Shown here one piece after another: positions 46,360 to 55,007 of a stretch of DNA of 64,000 nt. The first letter of the stretch is position 1. Each line of letters opens with the position of its first letter. Below the pieces are notes generated by a model, which ran no database searches, had not been told where the DNA came from, and saw nothing but the letters and a program-made list of their open reading frames with translations. The DNA is taken from assembly GCF_000282615.1 (NCBI RefSeq), contig NZ_AKIY01000205.1, forward strand, positions 1 through 64,000, in the 5' to 3' direction. A program made the position numbers and the translations under genes. This stretch comes from Bradyrhizobium sp. YR681 (GTDB lineage: Bacteria; Pseudomonadota; Alphaproteobacteria; Rhizobiales; Xanthobacteraceae).

Positions 46360-46429
46360 GAGCATGATCTTGTCGGAAGACCGCTTCGCACTTTGCGCTA
46401 ACGCGGCCCTTCGGGTCCGGATCATGCTC
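46360..46429. repeat. GAGCATGATC...GATCATGCTC palindromic element
   Basis: GAGCATGATC at 46360-46369 and its exact inverse GATCATGCTC at 46420-46429 bracket a 50-base centre. It matches a short palindromic element common in intergenic regions of Bradyrhizobium and Rhodopseudomonas. Its end overlaps the stop codon of the TauE-type permease gene. It lies between convergent genes and may act as a terminator. Confidence 0.65.
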
Positions 46430-47157
46430 TAGATCAGGGAAATCCCCGAGATCAGCAACAGAACGAGCACGGTCTTGCGAAAGACCGTCTCGTTGACCCG
46501 GTGAAAGGCGATCACGCCCAACGCGGAACCGGCGAACAGGGCCGGCAGGCTGATCGCAAGATTGACGAAGACCTTTGACGAGAGGTCCTGATGCCCGACC
46601 AATAGCGCGATTGCGAAGATCTGCATCGCGGCGATGAAGGGCTGCACCAGGCCGCGCTGCTCGCTCTTGGGCATGCCGCGCATGTCGCACCAGATCGTCG
46701 GGATCGCGCCGGGCATGGCCGTGAGACCACCGACCAGCCCTCCCCCGAACCCGATCAGCGCGACCCAGTGCCGGCCGACGGCCTCGCCCGCCGTCACCAG
46801 CGTCGGCCGCAGCAGCATGTAGGCGGCATAGAGCGCGACGATGATGCCGAAGCCGCGGCGGAGCAGATGCGTGTCTGTGGACTGAAGCAGCGACACCGCG
46901 ATGGGAACGCCGATCAAGCCGCCGACGATCAGCAGCAGGCTGCCTTCCCAGCGGATGCTGCGCCGGAGTGCCCACAGATTGGTCGCCTGCACGCCGATGC
47001 TGCACGCCATCATCAGCGGCACCGCCTCCAGCGGTTGAAACACCCGGAGCAGAATGGCGCCCGCGACCGCGGAGAATGCGAAGCCCGAGAGCCCGGAGAC
47101 GAAGGCGCCTGCGAACACGGCGACGCTGAGCAGAAGGCTGGTTGCGATGTCCGGCAC
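46429..47157 (-). CDS. TauE/SafE (TSUP) family permease
   Basis: 242 residues from a GTG at 47157 with GGAGG seven bases before. About eight membrane helices with the family repeats FVSGLSGFAFSAVAGAILLR and FGGGLVGGLTAMPGAIPTIWCD (~140-162). TSUP proteins move sulfite, sulfoacetate and other anions across the inner membrane; the substrate is unknown here. The frame is open further upstream (to 47232), overlapping the start of the small gene before it, but the ribosome-binding site marks 47157. Confidence 0.87.
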   Translation of the reverse strand: MPDIATSLLLSVAVFAGAFVSGLSGFAFSAVAGAILLRVFQPLEAVPLMMACSIGVQATNLWALRRSIRWEGSLLLIVGGLIGVPIAVSLLQSTDTHLLRRGFGIIVALYAAYMLLRPTLVTAGEAVGRHWVALIGFGGGLVGGLTAMPGAIPTIWCDMRGMPKSEQRGLVQPFIAAMQIFAIALLVGHQDLSSKVFVNLAISLPALFAGSALGVIAFHRVNETVFRKTVLVLLLISGISLI

Positions 47158-47173
47158 GATACGTCCTCCGGGA

Positions 47174-47413
47174 TCAATCGTAAGGCGACGGGGTCGCGGG
47201 AACGTCGGCGCCGCCGGTGCAGAGCAGCGCATCGGGCGAGTTCACCTGTGATGGCGACACCGGCAGAGCATGAGACCGTTCCAGCATCGCAAGTCCGATC
47301 AGCTGAAGCGTGACGAGTGCGGCGGTCAGCGCGATTGCGACGATGTTGGCGTTACGCGCCTTCGAACGTGGGCTGGCCGGCGGTGCGCTCGTGCGCATCA
47401 AGTCCGTGGGCAT
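47174..47413 (-). CDS. Small membrane-anchored protein
   Basis: 79 residues from the ATG at 47413 (MPTDLMRTSAPP), or 74 from 47398. One hydrophobic helix (~23-43: NIVAIALTAALVTLQLIGLAM) followed by a periplasmic tail (~36 residues) with one Cys (LLCTGG). No family recognised. It overlaps the next upstream gene by 62 bases in another frame. It ends 16 bases before the TSUP permease start, suggesting one transcript. Confidence 0.55.
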   Translation of the reverse strand: MPTDLMRTSAPPASPRSKARNANIVAIALTAALVTLQLIGLAMLERSHALPVSPSQVNSPDALLCTGGADVPATPSPYD

Positions 47414-47609
47414 GTCCTGAAATATCCTTTTCGTTGCTGACCGGAATGATTTCATTCAAAGGCAATGCTTCGCGCGGCTGCTCCAGCAGGTGCCGATAGC
47501 GCTGCAACGCGCGCCGCGCCTCGATCTCGCGCTGCGCATGGAGCGCCGCGCCGACCCGCGCAACCATGCTGCGGAACTTGTCCGCCAGACCAGATGACGC
47601 CGTTCGCAT
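47352..47609 (-). CDS. Small hypothetical protein (85 aa)
   Basis: 85 residues, preceded by GAGAGGAG seven bases before the ATG, a good ribosome-binding site. A helical N-terminal part (LADKFRSMVARVGAALHAQREIEARRALQRYRHLLEQPREALPLNEI) is followed by a flexible tail rich in His and Gly. No domain recognised. Its 3' end overlaps the membrane-anchored small gene. Codon bias weakens in the overlap, so one of the two starts or ends may be misjudged. Confidence 0.6.
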   Translation of the reverse strand: MRTASSGLADKFRSMVARVGAALHAQREIEARRALQRYRHLLEQPREALPLNEIIPVSNEKDISGHAHGLDAHERTAGQPTFEGA

Positions 47610-47838
47610 GACAATCTCCTCTCAACCTGCACGAGAGATTGACGGACTTCAGTTCCGCTTGCAGTGAGTTGCTTCACACAAATGTCTGGTCGTCGAACAA
47701 CAGATCGTGTGACGTCTCGTAAGAGAGAACGTCGACGATCGCGTCATTCGATCGAACGACCCGCGATAACTTTCTAATGATGTCTCTGATTGAACCTGAT
47801 GGCGTGTCGAACCGATCGCCCGCGCCGACGAGCGCGCG

Positions 47839-48957
47839 TCAGTGCACCAGCGGATTGGAGAATCCCGCCACGAGCTTGACGAGATCCGCCTGACGGGAAA
47901 CGCCCGTCTTGGCATAGACGCGGTGCAGATGCGTCTTCACCGTCGTCTCGGCGATGCCGAGCGCAATTGCGGTCTCCGGCACGCCGCCGACGTCGACGAT
48001 CGATTGCAGAACCCTGAATTCCGCAGGGGTCAGCTCGAACGTACGATCGATCACGTCGGCACATGAGCGGCCGTCGAACTCCGCTCGCCAGATGAACAAG
48101 GCACCGACGGCCGGCGTGCGCTCCGCCGCGCCTTCACGCAGCAGCGACGGCAACGCGATGACATGCGCGACGTAGTACGAACCGTCCTGCGCGATCAGCG
48201 AAATCTTCCGCCCGGACTCCGCGGCCAGGGCAACCTCGCCCGCGTCGCGAAAGATATCGCGCAGGGCGCGATTTGCGTCGGCGGATCTTGCCACGAGCCG
48301 GCCCGCGACGGACCGCAGGACATCGTCGGCGGCCAGGAGCATCTCCGCGGCCGGATTGCTGTGGACGATGTTGCAGGCCTTGTCGAGCAGGACAACGCCG
48401 GCCGTCAGCCGATCCACGACGTCGGCGAGCGCGGTCGCGCGCTGCTGCTTCCGCTCGATCGCCCGGTTGATCAGCAATGCCCGGCTTGCGTGCGGGACCA
48501 GGAATTGCATTCGCGCCCGCTTGTCGGCGTCGAGCATGTCCCTGCCCGGGATCACGGTCAGCAACATCGGACAGGGCGATTTCGACTGCTCCAGCACCAC
48601 GTTGGCGACATCGGCGCAGCCCTGCGGGCGAAGCCATTCCTGATAGAAGCGCCCGCGGCGATACTCGTCGAAATTCACGAGATCGGGGATGTTGCGGACC
48701 TCGCCATAACGCGGAAGCCTGGCGAGCGGATCGTGGCGGGCGTAGGTCTCGGCATAGAGCTGGATGTAGTGCGGATCGACCCCGCAATAATAATGCGTCG
48801 CGCCGGATTTGCTGACGGGATCCTTCGAGATCAGGCCGCAGGCCTGGCTGCCGATGAATGCGTTGAGCATGACGACGACATCGCTCCACATTTCGGGGTG
48901 GAGGCCGGCGTCATAGATGCTCTCGATCAGCTCGGACTGTTTTGGAGGGCGGGGCAT
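47839..48957 (-). CDS. LuxR-type helix-turn-helix regulator (first paralog)
   Basis: 372 residues from the ATG at 48957. N-terminal sensor region: IYDAGLHPEMWSDVVVML, HYYCGVDPHYIQLYAETYARHDPL and NFDEYRRGRFYQEWLRPQG. A PAS-like segment follows (~185-215, VVLLDKACNIVHSNPAAEMLLAADD), then a C-terminal GerE helix-turn-helix (~308-360: FELTPAEFRVLQSIVDVGGVPETAIALGIAETTVKTHLHRVYAKTGVSRQADLVKL). No acyl-homoserine-lactone domain. Sister to the gene at 49068-50186, identical in length. Target unknown. Confidence 0.85.
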   Translation of the reverse strand: MPRPPKQSELIESIYDAGLHPEMWSDVVVMLNAFIGSQACGLISKDPVSKSGATHYYCGVDPHYIQLYAETYARHDPLARLPRYGEVRNIPDLVNFDEYRRGRFYQEWLRPQGCADVANVVLEQSKSPCPMLLTVIPGRDMLDADKRARMQFLVPHASRALLINRAIERKQQRATALADVVDRLTAGVVLLDKACNIVHSNPAAEMLLAADDVLRSVAGRLVARSADANRALRDIFRDAGEVALAAESGRKISLIAQDGSYYVAHVIALPSLLREGAAERTPAVGALFIWRAEFDGRSCADVIDRTFELTPAEFRVLQSIVDVGGVPETAIALGIAETTVKTHLHRVYAKTGVSRQADLVKLVAGFSNPLVH

Positions 48958-49067
48958 CGGAAGAACCAATGGTCAAGCGCGGAGATGGCGAAATGTTCTT
49001 CTGCCCGGCGGCTTAGGTGAGTCGATTACGGCGGCAAAAGGTTCAGCTCCGACGGCGATTTTACCCG

Positions 49068-50186
49068 TCAGTTGACGAGCGGGTTGGAGAAGCTCGCCGC
49101 GAGCCTGACCAGATCGGCCTGCCGGGACACGCCGGTCTTGGCGAAGACGCGATGCAGATGCGTCTTCGCCGTCGTTTCCGCGATTCCGAGCGCGACCGCC
49201 GTCTCCGGCACGCCGCCGACCTCGACGATTGACAGCAACACACGCAGCTCGGCCGGCGTCAGATCGAAGGTCCGCGCGATCAGCTCGCCATAGGATTGCC
49301 CACCGAACGACACCTTGCGCAAAAGCAGTGCACCGACGGCATCGACGCCTCGTTCGTTGCCGTTGCGCATCACGCACGAGAGCGGCAGAATATGCGCAAC
49401 GTAGCGCTCGCCCGCGGGTGACAGCAGCGGAATCGCGTGGTCTCTCGCGGCCAGCGGGACAATTTCGTTGCGGGCTGCAAACGCCGCGCGCAGCGTGTGA
49501 TTGGCCTCCGCGCTGCTGGTCACGAGCTGCCCGGCCACGGACCGAACCACATCGTCGGCCGCGAGCAAGGCGCGGCCCGCGGAATTCGCATGCACGAGGC
49601 GGCAGGAGGCATCGAGCAGGAAGATGCCGGACGCCAGATTATCCAGGACGTCGGCCAGCGCCGTCGCCAGCGTCAATTTCGAATCGATGGCGCGGTTGAT
49701 CAGCAGCGCGCGGCTGGCATGCGGCACGATCAGCGAGAGACGGCGCTTCATCGCGGGATCGACCATGCGCCGGCCCGACAGCACCGTCATCATCACCGGG
49801 CAGCTCGGATTCGACTTGTCGAGCACGACATTGGCCGCGTCGCTGCACCCCTGCGGCTGCATCCATTCCTGGTAGAAGCGCCCGCGCCGATACTCGTCGA
49901 AATCGACGAGATCCGGGATGCTTGCAATCTGGCCGTGTGGCGGCAGCACCGTCAGCGGATCGAACTTCGAATGAGTGTCGGAGTAGAGCTGGATGTAGTG
50001 GGGGTCGGCCCCGCAATAATAGTGCGTGACGCCGAATTTGCTGATGGAATCCTTGGAGAACAGCCCGCAGGCCTGACCGCCGACGAAATCGCGGACGCCT
50101 GCGACGACGTTGTCCCACAGCGAAGGGTCGAGCCCTGCGTCATAGATGGACTCGACCAGTTCGGGCAGCTTTCGGGGTCCGTGCAT
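49068..50186 (-). CDS. LuxR-type helix-turn-helix regulator (second paralog)
   Basis: 372 residues. Near-identical architecture to the first paralog: ESIYDAGLDPSLWDNVV, HYYCGADPHYIQLYSDTHSKFDPL, DFDEYRRGRFYQEWMQPQG, VPHASRALLINRAID, and the same GerE domain (~312-364, FDLTPAELRVLLSIVEVGGVPETAVALGIAETTAKTHLHRVF). Residue-by-residue similarity over most of the length marks a tandem duplication. It lies 110 bases upstream of the first paralog on the same strand. Whether both are active cannot be judged. Confidence 0.85.
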   Translation of the reverse strand: MHGPRKLPELVESIYDAGLDPSLWDNVVAGVRDFVGGQACGLFSKDSISKFGVTHYYCGADPHYIQLYSDTHSKFDPLTVLPPHGQIASIPDLVDFDEYRRGRFYQEWMQPQGCSDAANVVLDKSNPSCPVMMTVLSGRRMVDPAMKRRLSLIVPHASRALLINRAIDSKLTLATALADVLDNLASGIFLLDASCRLVHANSAGRALLAADDVVRSVAGQLVTSSAEANHTLRAAFAARNEIVPLAARDHAIPLLSPAGERYVAHILPLSCVMRNGNERGVDAVGALLLRKVSFGGQSYGELIARTFDLTPAELRVLLSIVEVGGVPETAVALGIAETTAKTHLHRVFAKTGVSRQADLVRLAASFSNPLVN

Positions 50187-50368
50187 GGCGTGAAATGGCC
50201 TGAGTGATCAATATCACCAACCATACCAAAACCAGCGCATGCGGCATCCTCCGATCGGATGAGACGGACACGCCGGCCGGACGGAGGGTGCCCGGCCGGC
50301 GAGGCTCGAAACGAGCCGATGCCGTGTCATGCGCCACTGGTGCAAAGTCGCGACACCGCCCGCGCCGC

Positions 50369-50617
50369 TCACGCCTGGTCCCAGCCCGCCCTCTCCGTGC
50401 TCTCGGACCACACCGCGGCGCGATAGATCTCACGGCCATCCTTGTCCCTGACGCGGATCCAGGCATCGCGGTCGCGCAGATCGTCGCGCCAGACGAACAG
50501 GTGCCGCGCCATCTCGTCGGCCACCACGATGGTCGCCCTGGCATGTTCGAACACCATGCCGCCGGGATCGATCTTCACGACATTGCCGACCAGGAGGTCG
50601 AAGAAGAAACGGCGCAT
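50369..50617 (-). CDS. DUF6894-like small protein
   Basis: 82 residues. N-terminal MRRFFFDLLVGNVVKIDPGGMVFEHARATIVVADEMA and WIRVRDKDGREIYRAAV are typical of the short DUF6894 family found in many copies in Bradyrhizobium. Function unknown. Divergent base composition is not evident. It stands alone between the LuxR and DUF3455 genes. Confidence 0.75.
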   Translation of the reverse strand: MRRFFFDLLVGNVVKIDPGGMVFEHARATIVVADEMARHLFVWRDDLRDRDAWIRVRDKDGREIYRAAVWSESTERAGWDQA

Positions 50618-50668
50618 TCAACACTCCGGCTTCGAGCGCCGTTGCCGCTCGCTACGCTGTGTCATGAT

Positions 50669-51223
50669 CTATTCCGCGCGCCAGAACACGTAGTCGGCCG
50701 AATACGGCACGCTGCGATAGGCCCCTGCCTGGGTGCACGGCCCCCTCGCCACCCCGCCTTGCGTGTTGATGCGCTGGACGTGGGTCACGCCGTAAAGCAG
50801 GCCATTGCCGGTCTGCGCGACGGCGCCGAACTTGAGCCAGGGAAGGTCGTCCTCCGTCCGGCCCATCGCGCTGGCCACGATCCTGGCCTTGACCGAGCTG
50901 CCGTCCTTGTGCTCCCACACCAGCGTGCGCGGATCGACCGCTTCCCAGTGCAGCGCGGCGTAGTGGCGTCCCACCGAATTGTCGCCGTCCATCAGCGTGG
51001 CGGCCGGCTCACGCGCCTGCCAGACGAGCCGGTTCGCAGCGTCGGGCCGGCACTCGTAGATCTGCGCGCCCTCGGCATGCAGCGCCGTGCCGGGAATCTC
51101 GCCGGGAACCCTGATCTCGTCCGGCGTTCCCGCCAGTGCCGACGATGCGCACAGCACGCTCGCGAGAATGACGCTGCGATACAGCGCCGTTTTCATGGTC
51201 ATGACGTCTCGATCAAGGATCAT
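50669..51223 (-). CDS. DUF3455 secreted protein
   Basis: 184 residues from the ATG at 51223, which has AAGGG seven bases before; ATGs at 51202 and 51196 would give a more typical signal peptide. The signal segment (~12-31) ends SALAG. The domain has VPGEIPGTALHAEGAQIYECRPD, LVWQAREPAATLMDGDNSVGRHYA and the Cys-containing GVARGPCTQAGAYRSVPYSADYVFW, matching the DUF3455 family. Function unknown; predicted periplasmic or secreted. It follows the AraC gene by 50 bases on the same strand. Confidence 0.82.
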   Translation of the reverse strand: MILDRDVMTMKTALYRSVILASVLCASSALAGTPDEIRVPGEIPGTALHAEGAQIYECRPDAANRLVWQAREPAATLMDGDNSVGRHYAALHWEAVDPRTLVWEHKDGSSVKARIVASAMGRTEDDLPWLKFGAVAQTGNGLLYGVTHVQRINTQGGVARGPCTQAGAYRSVPYSADYVFWRAE

Positions 51224-51273
51224 GTCAAATCCCTTGGTTGAAATGGCAGTTGGCTGAAATTCGGCCGGGCCCG

Positions 51274-52248
51274 CTAAAATGCCCCGCCGCTCCGGACGTC
51301 GCTTGGCGTCGCGCCATAGGCCCGCCGGAAGCAGCGGTTGAAGTAAGAGAGATCGCCGAAGCCGACGTCGTAGGCGATCGAGCTCACCGGCCGCTCGGCA
51401 AAATCGGGCTCGCGCAACATGCGATGGGCGCGCTTGAGACGTTGCTCGGTCAGGAAGGACGAGAAGGTCTTGCCGTCGGCTTCGAACAATCGCTGCAGAT
51501 AACGCGGGGTCACGCCGAGTTCGTGAGCAACGCTTGCCACCGAAATATCCTGCTGCCAGCAATTGTTGGCGATCAGGAACTTCGCCTTCTGGAGGCGCGC
51601 CGCCTTGATGCCGCGCCGTCCGGTCGATTCCCGGGCGTGATCCGTGGCGCCGAGAACGAGCGCCAGGAGATCATGCAGATGCGCGACGCCGAGCTGGCGC
51701 ATCGCAGGGTTCGCCAACGCCTTTTCGTGCACCAGCGCGATCGCATAGTCGACGAGCAGCCGAAGCCCGGTGGTGTGCTCCGGGATCACGCGCATCACCG
51801 CATCGTCGACATCGACGATCATCGGGGCCAGCACGCGTCTCGGCACGCGCAGCGAGAAACCGCTCCCCAGCGAGATCCGCTCGAAGGTGGTGACGTCCTC
51901 CGCGCTCGTCAGGACCGCCTCTCCTGCCTGAAGCCTCAGATCATGTCCTCGCTCGGATATCCCGAGAACGCCGGACCTGTTCACGATCAGGGCGAGACTG
52001 TCGTCGCCGTCCGCGACCAGCTGCTTGGTGCGAATGACCCGCGCTCCGCACAATCCGCCGATCAGCAACTGGGCTTCCGGCAGGACGTGGGACGTGAAGC
52101 TCGCCGCGGCCGGCTTTCCCTCCCTCGCCTCGACCTCCGCCTTCAGCACGCCGCGACAGTAGAACTCGCGCAGCAGCGGCACGCGCTCCTCTTCGGCAAT
52201 GTGGTCTGTTGAAACATTGAAAATTGAAAATTCATCCTTGCCGCTCAC
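51274..52248 (-). CDS. AraC family transcriptional regulator
   Basis: 324 residues from a GTG at 52248, which has GGAGAG six bases before; this start is preferred over upstream GTG 52392. N-terminal AraC-type sensor region (~1-200, with cupin-like stretches) and two C-terminal helix-turn-helices (~222-320: QKAKFLIANNCWQQDISVASVAHELGVTPRYLQRLFEADGKTFSSFLTEQRLKRAHRML...IAYDVGFGDLSYFNRCFRRAYGATPSDVR). Its 3' end is 50 bases from the DUF3455 gene. A 14-base palindrome lies upstream of its start. Confidence 0.9.
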   Translation of the reverse strand: MSGKDEFSIFNVSTDHIAEEERVPLLREFYCRGVLKAEVEAREGKPAAASFTSHVLPEAQLLIGGLCGARVIRTKQLVADGDDSLALIVNRSGVLGISERGHDLRLQAGEAVLTSAEDVTTFERISLGSGFSLRVPRRVLAPMIVDVDDAVMRVIPEHTTGLRLLVDYAIALVHEKALANPAMRQLGVAHLHDLLALVLGATDHARESTGRRGIKAARLQKAKFLIANNCWQQDISVASVAHELGVTPRYLQRLFEADGKTFSSFLTEQRLKRAHRMLREPDFAERPVSSIAYDVGFGDLSYFNRCFRRAYGATPSDVRSGGAF

Positions 52249-52385
52249 TGCAATCTCTCCAACCAACGAGCCAGCCCGGCCATGCGCCGTCGTCCTGCCG
52301 CGCGCGTTCGATACGCATCGCATCGTCTTCGTGGCGCACGCGGCCTTTCGCATTTCGGGTGGGGCGCGATATACGAAAGTATCAA

Positions 52386-52399
52386 ATGACACGCGTCAT
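52386..52399. promoter_or_regulatory. Palindrome in the AraC/LuxR intergenic region
   Basis: ATGACACGCGTCAT: perfect 5-base arms around ACGC. It lies 138 bases upstream of the AraC start and 80 bases from the 3' end of the third LuxR paralog. AraC proteins usually bind direct repeats, so the recogniser is uncertain. Confidence 0.35.
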
Positions 52400-52478
52400 A
52401 CGTTTGGAGGACGGACGGACCTTGCTCATCACAATGGATTGAGATTGCGCGCTCTCACGCTCTTCGATGTGAAATGGA

Positions 52479-53636
52479 TCACACCGCGTCGTTGCCGCTG
52501 CCCGTTCGCGGGGCAAACGGGGCGGCAAAGCCGGCGGCGATCTTGACGAGATCGGCCTGCCTGCCGGCGCCGGTCTTTTCGAACAGCCGGCCGAGATGTG
52601 TCTTCACCGTCGTCTCGGCGATGCCGAGCTTGGCCGCAATGTCGGGAACGCCGCCGATCTCGACGATGGCCATCAACACGCGCAATTCGGACGGCGTCAG
52701 CTTGAACGCCGCGCCGATTGCATCGGGCACGAGCGACGACACCATCGCAGCCCTCTGAACGAACAGCACGGTGGCGGCAATATCCCTCGGCTGATCGCGC
52801 TCCCGCTTCAGCGCAAAGGCATGGAGCAGATAATGTTGACCGTCGGCCGACGTCGCAAGCTCGATCTGACGGCGACCGGTCGAATGAATTGCGGCATCCG
52901 CGGTCATTTCGAACAGGTTGCGGAATATTTTGTCGGTCTGGGTGTTACGGGCCACGATTCTGTCGCCGACCATCGCGAGGAGATTGGCGTCGGCGAACAG
53001 CAGGCGGCACGCCGCGTTGGCATGGACGACCCGCCCCTCGGTGTCGAGCAGGCAGATCGCCGTGCTCAGTCCGTCAAGCACGTCGGTGAGATCGTCCACG
53101 GTATGCGTGCGCGCCCTGAGCTGCCGTCCCATGACTCGCGAGCGCTGGATGTGCGGCGCGAGCAGCCGCATGCGCTCGCGCATCACCTCGTCGACGGTGC
53201 CGCGGGAGCGGTGACGCAGCACCTGCAAGATCGTGGTGCGGACATTCGATCGTTCGAGGGTGACCGTCGCAAGGTCGATCGCGCCCTGCGGTTCCACCCA
53301 CTCGCGATAGAAGCTGGTCGCCACGAAGTCCGAATGCGGCATGATGTCGGTCACGCCGACGGTCTGTTCGGCGGCGGGATCGAGATGGCGCTCGAGGAGC
53401 GGATCGAGCTCCACATACCTGTCACGGTAGAGCTGTCGGAATCGGGGATCCGTGCCGAAATGCTGATGTATCTCGATCGAGAGCCCGGCTGCATCCCTGG
53501 ACAGGATGGTCGCGGCACATCCGCCGACGAAATTCGAAACCTGCTCCAGCGCGGCGCTGCGCAGCGCCGGATTGGCCGCCGCATCGTAGATCTCGCCGAC
53601 GAGCGACGAGAACCGGTTTGCCTGGAGGAGCGTCAT
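52479..53636 (-). CDS. LuxR-type helix-turn-helix regulator (third paralog)
   Basis: 385 residues from the ATG at 53636, which gives a length close to the other two; the frame is open upstream to 53795 with another ATG at 53690. The same order of domains: GEIYDAAANPALRSAALEQVSNFVGG, HFGTDPRFRQLYRDRYVELDPLLERHL, SFYREWVEPQGAIDLATVTLERS, a PAS-like part, and a GerE domain (~315-368: FKLTPSELRVLMAIVEIGGVPDIAAKLGIAETTVKTHLGRLFEKTGAGRQADLVKI). More diverged than the first two. No ribosome-binding site supports the start. Confidence 0.82.
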   Translation of the reverse strand: MTLLQANRFSSLVGEIYDAAANPALRSAALEQVSNFVGGCAATILSRDAAGLSIEIHQHFGTDPRFRQLYRDRYVELDPLLERHLDPAAEQTVGVTDIMPHSDFVATSFYREWVEPQGAIDLATVTLERSNVRTTILQVLRHRSRGTVDEVMRERMRLLAPHIQRSRVMGRQLRARTHTVDDLTDVLDGLSTAICLLDTEGRVVHANAACRLLFADANLLAMVGDRIVARNTQTDKIFRNLFEMTADAAIHSTGRRQIELATSADGQHYLLHAFALKRERDQPRDIAATVLFVQRAAMVSSLVPDAIGAAFKLTPSELRVLMAIVEIGGVPDIAAKLGIAETTVKTHLGRLFEKTGAGRQADLVKIAAGFAAPFAPRTGSGNDAV

Positions 53637-53962
53637 CGGGCGAACGATGCGATCCGCGTGCTGCCCCGGCGACGAAGAGGGCGAGCGCATCGGAAACTGG
53701 TGCAGGAGACAGGTTGGCGAACCGCCACCCTCGGCGCGGAAAACATGTTGCAGCGAGATGCTGGAATATCGAACATCGTCCTTGCGTAACGTCAACCGCA
53801 GGATGCGGCTTGGACGGTTTCGCCAAAGACTAGGATAAATGCGAACAGCGCGACGACAGTGTGCGTTGAGTCACTCGCACGCTGCGGCCGAGTCTTGTTG
53901 CCACCTGTTCCCGCTGATGCGGTGAGCCGCTTGCGTCGCTGTGCTTGCCGCCGCTCAGCAAT
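53637..53962. other. Intergenic region, 326 bases
   Basis: Upstream of the third LuxR paralog and 3' of the small secreted protein gene. It may contain the LuxR promoter and possibly an N-terminal extension of that gene. I see no palindrome or promoter that I would call. Confidence 0.4.
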
Positions 53963-54460
53963 CTACTTCCGGTTCTCCTCGCAGAATTTCAGCGCGGCGA
54001 GCGCTTCGCCGGCACGCGGGATCTGTATCTCGATGCTGTCGTCGTCATCGTCCTCGAAGTCGAGCGAGAGGCGCCTGGCCTTCGAGAGCCGGTCCATGAT
54101 CGACTGGTCGAACTCGAAGATGCCGCGCACGGTGGTCTTGTCCATCACCTCCCACTTCGCCTTCTTCATGATGTCGGCGTCATCGGTGCCGACATCGGCC
54201 TTGAGGATCTCGCCGACCTGCCCCCACTCCCAGCCGTCATAGATGATCACCATCACGATCGCCTTTTCGGAATAGGTGATGACGATGACGTAGTCGCGGT
54301 TCTCGTCGTCCTTGTCCTTGTAGCCGCGACTTGCATTGCAATGCGTGTCCTGCGTGCGCTTCTCGATGGTCCAGTCGCCGACCTTGGATTGTTGCGCGAG
54401 CACCGGCCCGGCGCCCAAGGCGCCCACGAGAATTCCGGCGGCGAGAAGGAGTCGTTTCAT
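53963..54460 (-). CDS. Secreted hypothetical protein
   Basis: 165 residues from the ATG at 54460. Signal peptide ~1-22 (ending PVLAQ), then VGDWTIEKRTQDTHCNASRGYKDKD and an acidic C-terminal half (FEDDDDDSIEIQIPRAGEALAAL). Two Cys (~41 and near the end, KFCEENRK). The opening VGDWTIEKR is reminiscent of IalB-like proteins but the match is weak. No function assigned. The next gene upstream (54561-55007) is on the same strand. Confidence 0.75.
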   Translation of the reverse strand: MKRLLLAAGILVGALGAGPVLAQQSKVGDWTIEKRTQDTHCNASRGYKDKDDENRDYVIVITYSEKAIVMVIIYDGWEWGQVGEILKADVGTDDADIMKKAKWEVMDKTTVRGIFEFDQSIMDRLSKARRLSLDFEDDDDDSIEIQIPRAGEALAALKFCEENRK

Positions 54461-54560
54461 GTCAGCCTCCAGCGTCTTCCCCACGCGGAGATGACCACCT
54501 CTCCCGGCGGCCTGCAAGGGTTTCAGGCACCACCGCAAGGGCCGGCGGCGAGCGGCTGCG

Positions 54561-55007
54561 CTACCCTCGCCGCGGCACGATCGCGATCGGGGTGAAAGTG
54601 TAGACCTCCTCGCCGTTCTGGTTGAACATCGTCCACTTCACCAGCGCGATGCCCTGCGGCTTCGACTTCGAGGGCGTCAGGCTCATGACCTCGCCGACCA
54701 GATGCAGGCGGTCATTGGGCCGCACCGGCATGGTCCAGCGCAGACCGTCGACGCCCGCGCCGATCAGCGGATGCGGGCCGAACGGCCGGGCCTGGATCGC
54801 AAGGTTCATGGCAATCGCGGCGGTGTGCCATCCTGATGCGGCGAGCCCCTTGAAAAGGGTCTCCTTGGCGGCCTCGTGGTCGAGGTGCATCGGCTGCGGA
54901 TCGAACTCCGCCGCGAAGCGCTTGATGTCGGCCTCGGTGACCTCGACCTCGGGTGATTTGAACCGCATTCCGACGGTGAGATCGTCGAAACACTCGACCA
55001 GCGCCAT
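54561..55007 (-). CDS. MaoC-like hot-dog dehydratase
   Basis: 148 residues from the ATG at 55007, with GAGG eight bases before. MaoC_like family: TEADIKRFAAEFDPQPMHLDHEAAKETLFKGLAASGWHTAAIAMNL (~24-69), with the catalytic Asp-x5-His set DPQPMHLD (~36-43). Such proteins hydrate enoyl-CoA. A separate fatty-acid unit lies 3 kb away. The closest match is to small stand-alone MaoC proteins; the substrate is unknown. Confidence 0.85.
   Translation of the reverse strand: MALVECFDDLTVGMRFKSPEVEVTEADIKRFAAEFDPQPMHLDHEAAKETLFKGLAASGWHTAAIAMNLAIQARPFGPHPLIGAGVDGLRWTMPVRPNDRLHLVGEVMSLTPSKSKPQGIALVKWTMFNQNGEEVYTFTPIAIVPRRG

Noticed and set aside
45680-47005. Minus-strand open frame running from the RND permease into the TauE-type permease
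   Set aside because: It spans two real genes in the wrong frame and the intergenic repeat.
47839-53636. LuxR-type autoinducer receptors (quorum sensing)
   Set aside because: None of the three has the acyl-homoserine-lactone-binding domain, and no LuxI-type synthase gene is in the window.
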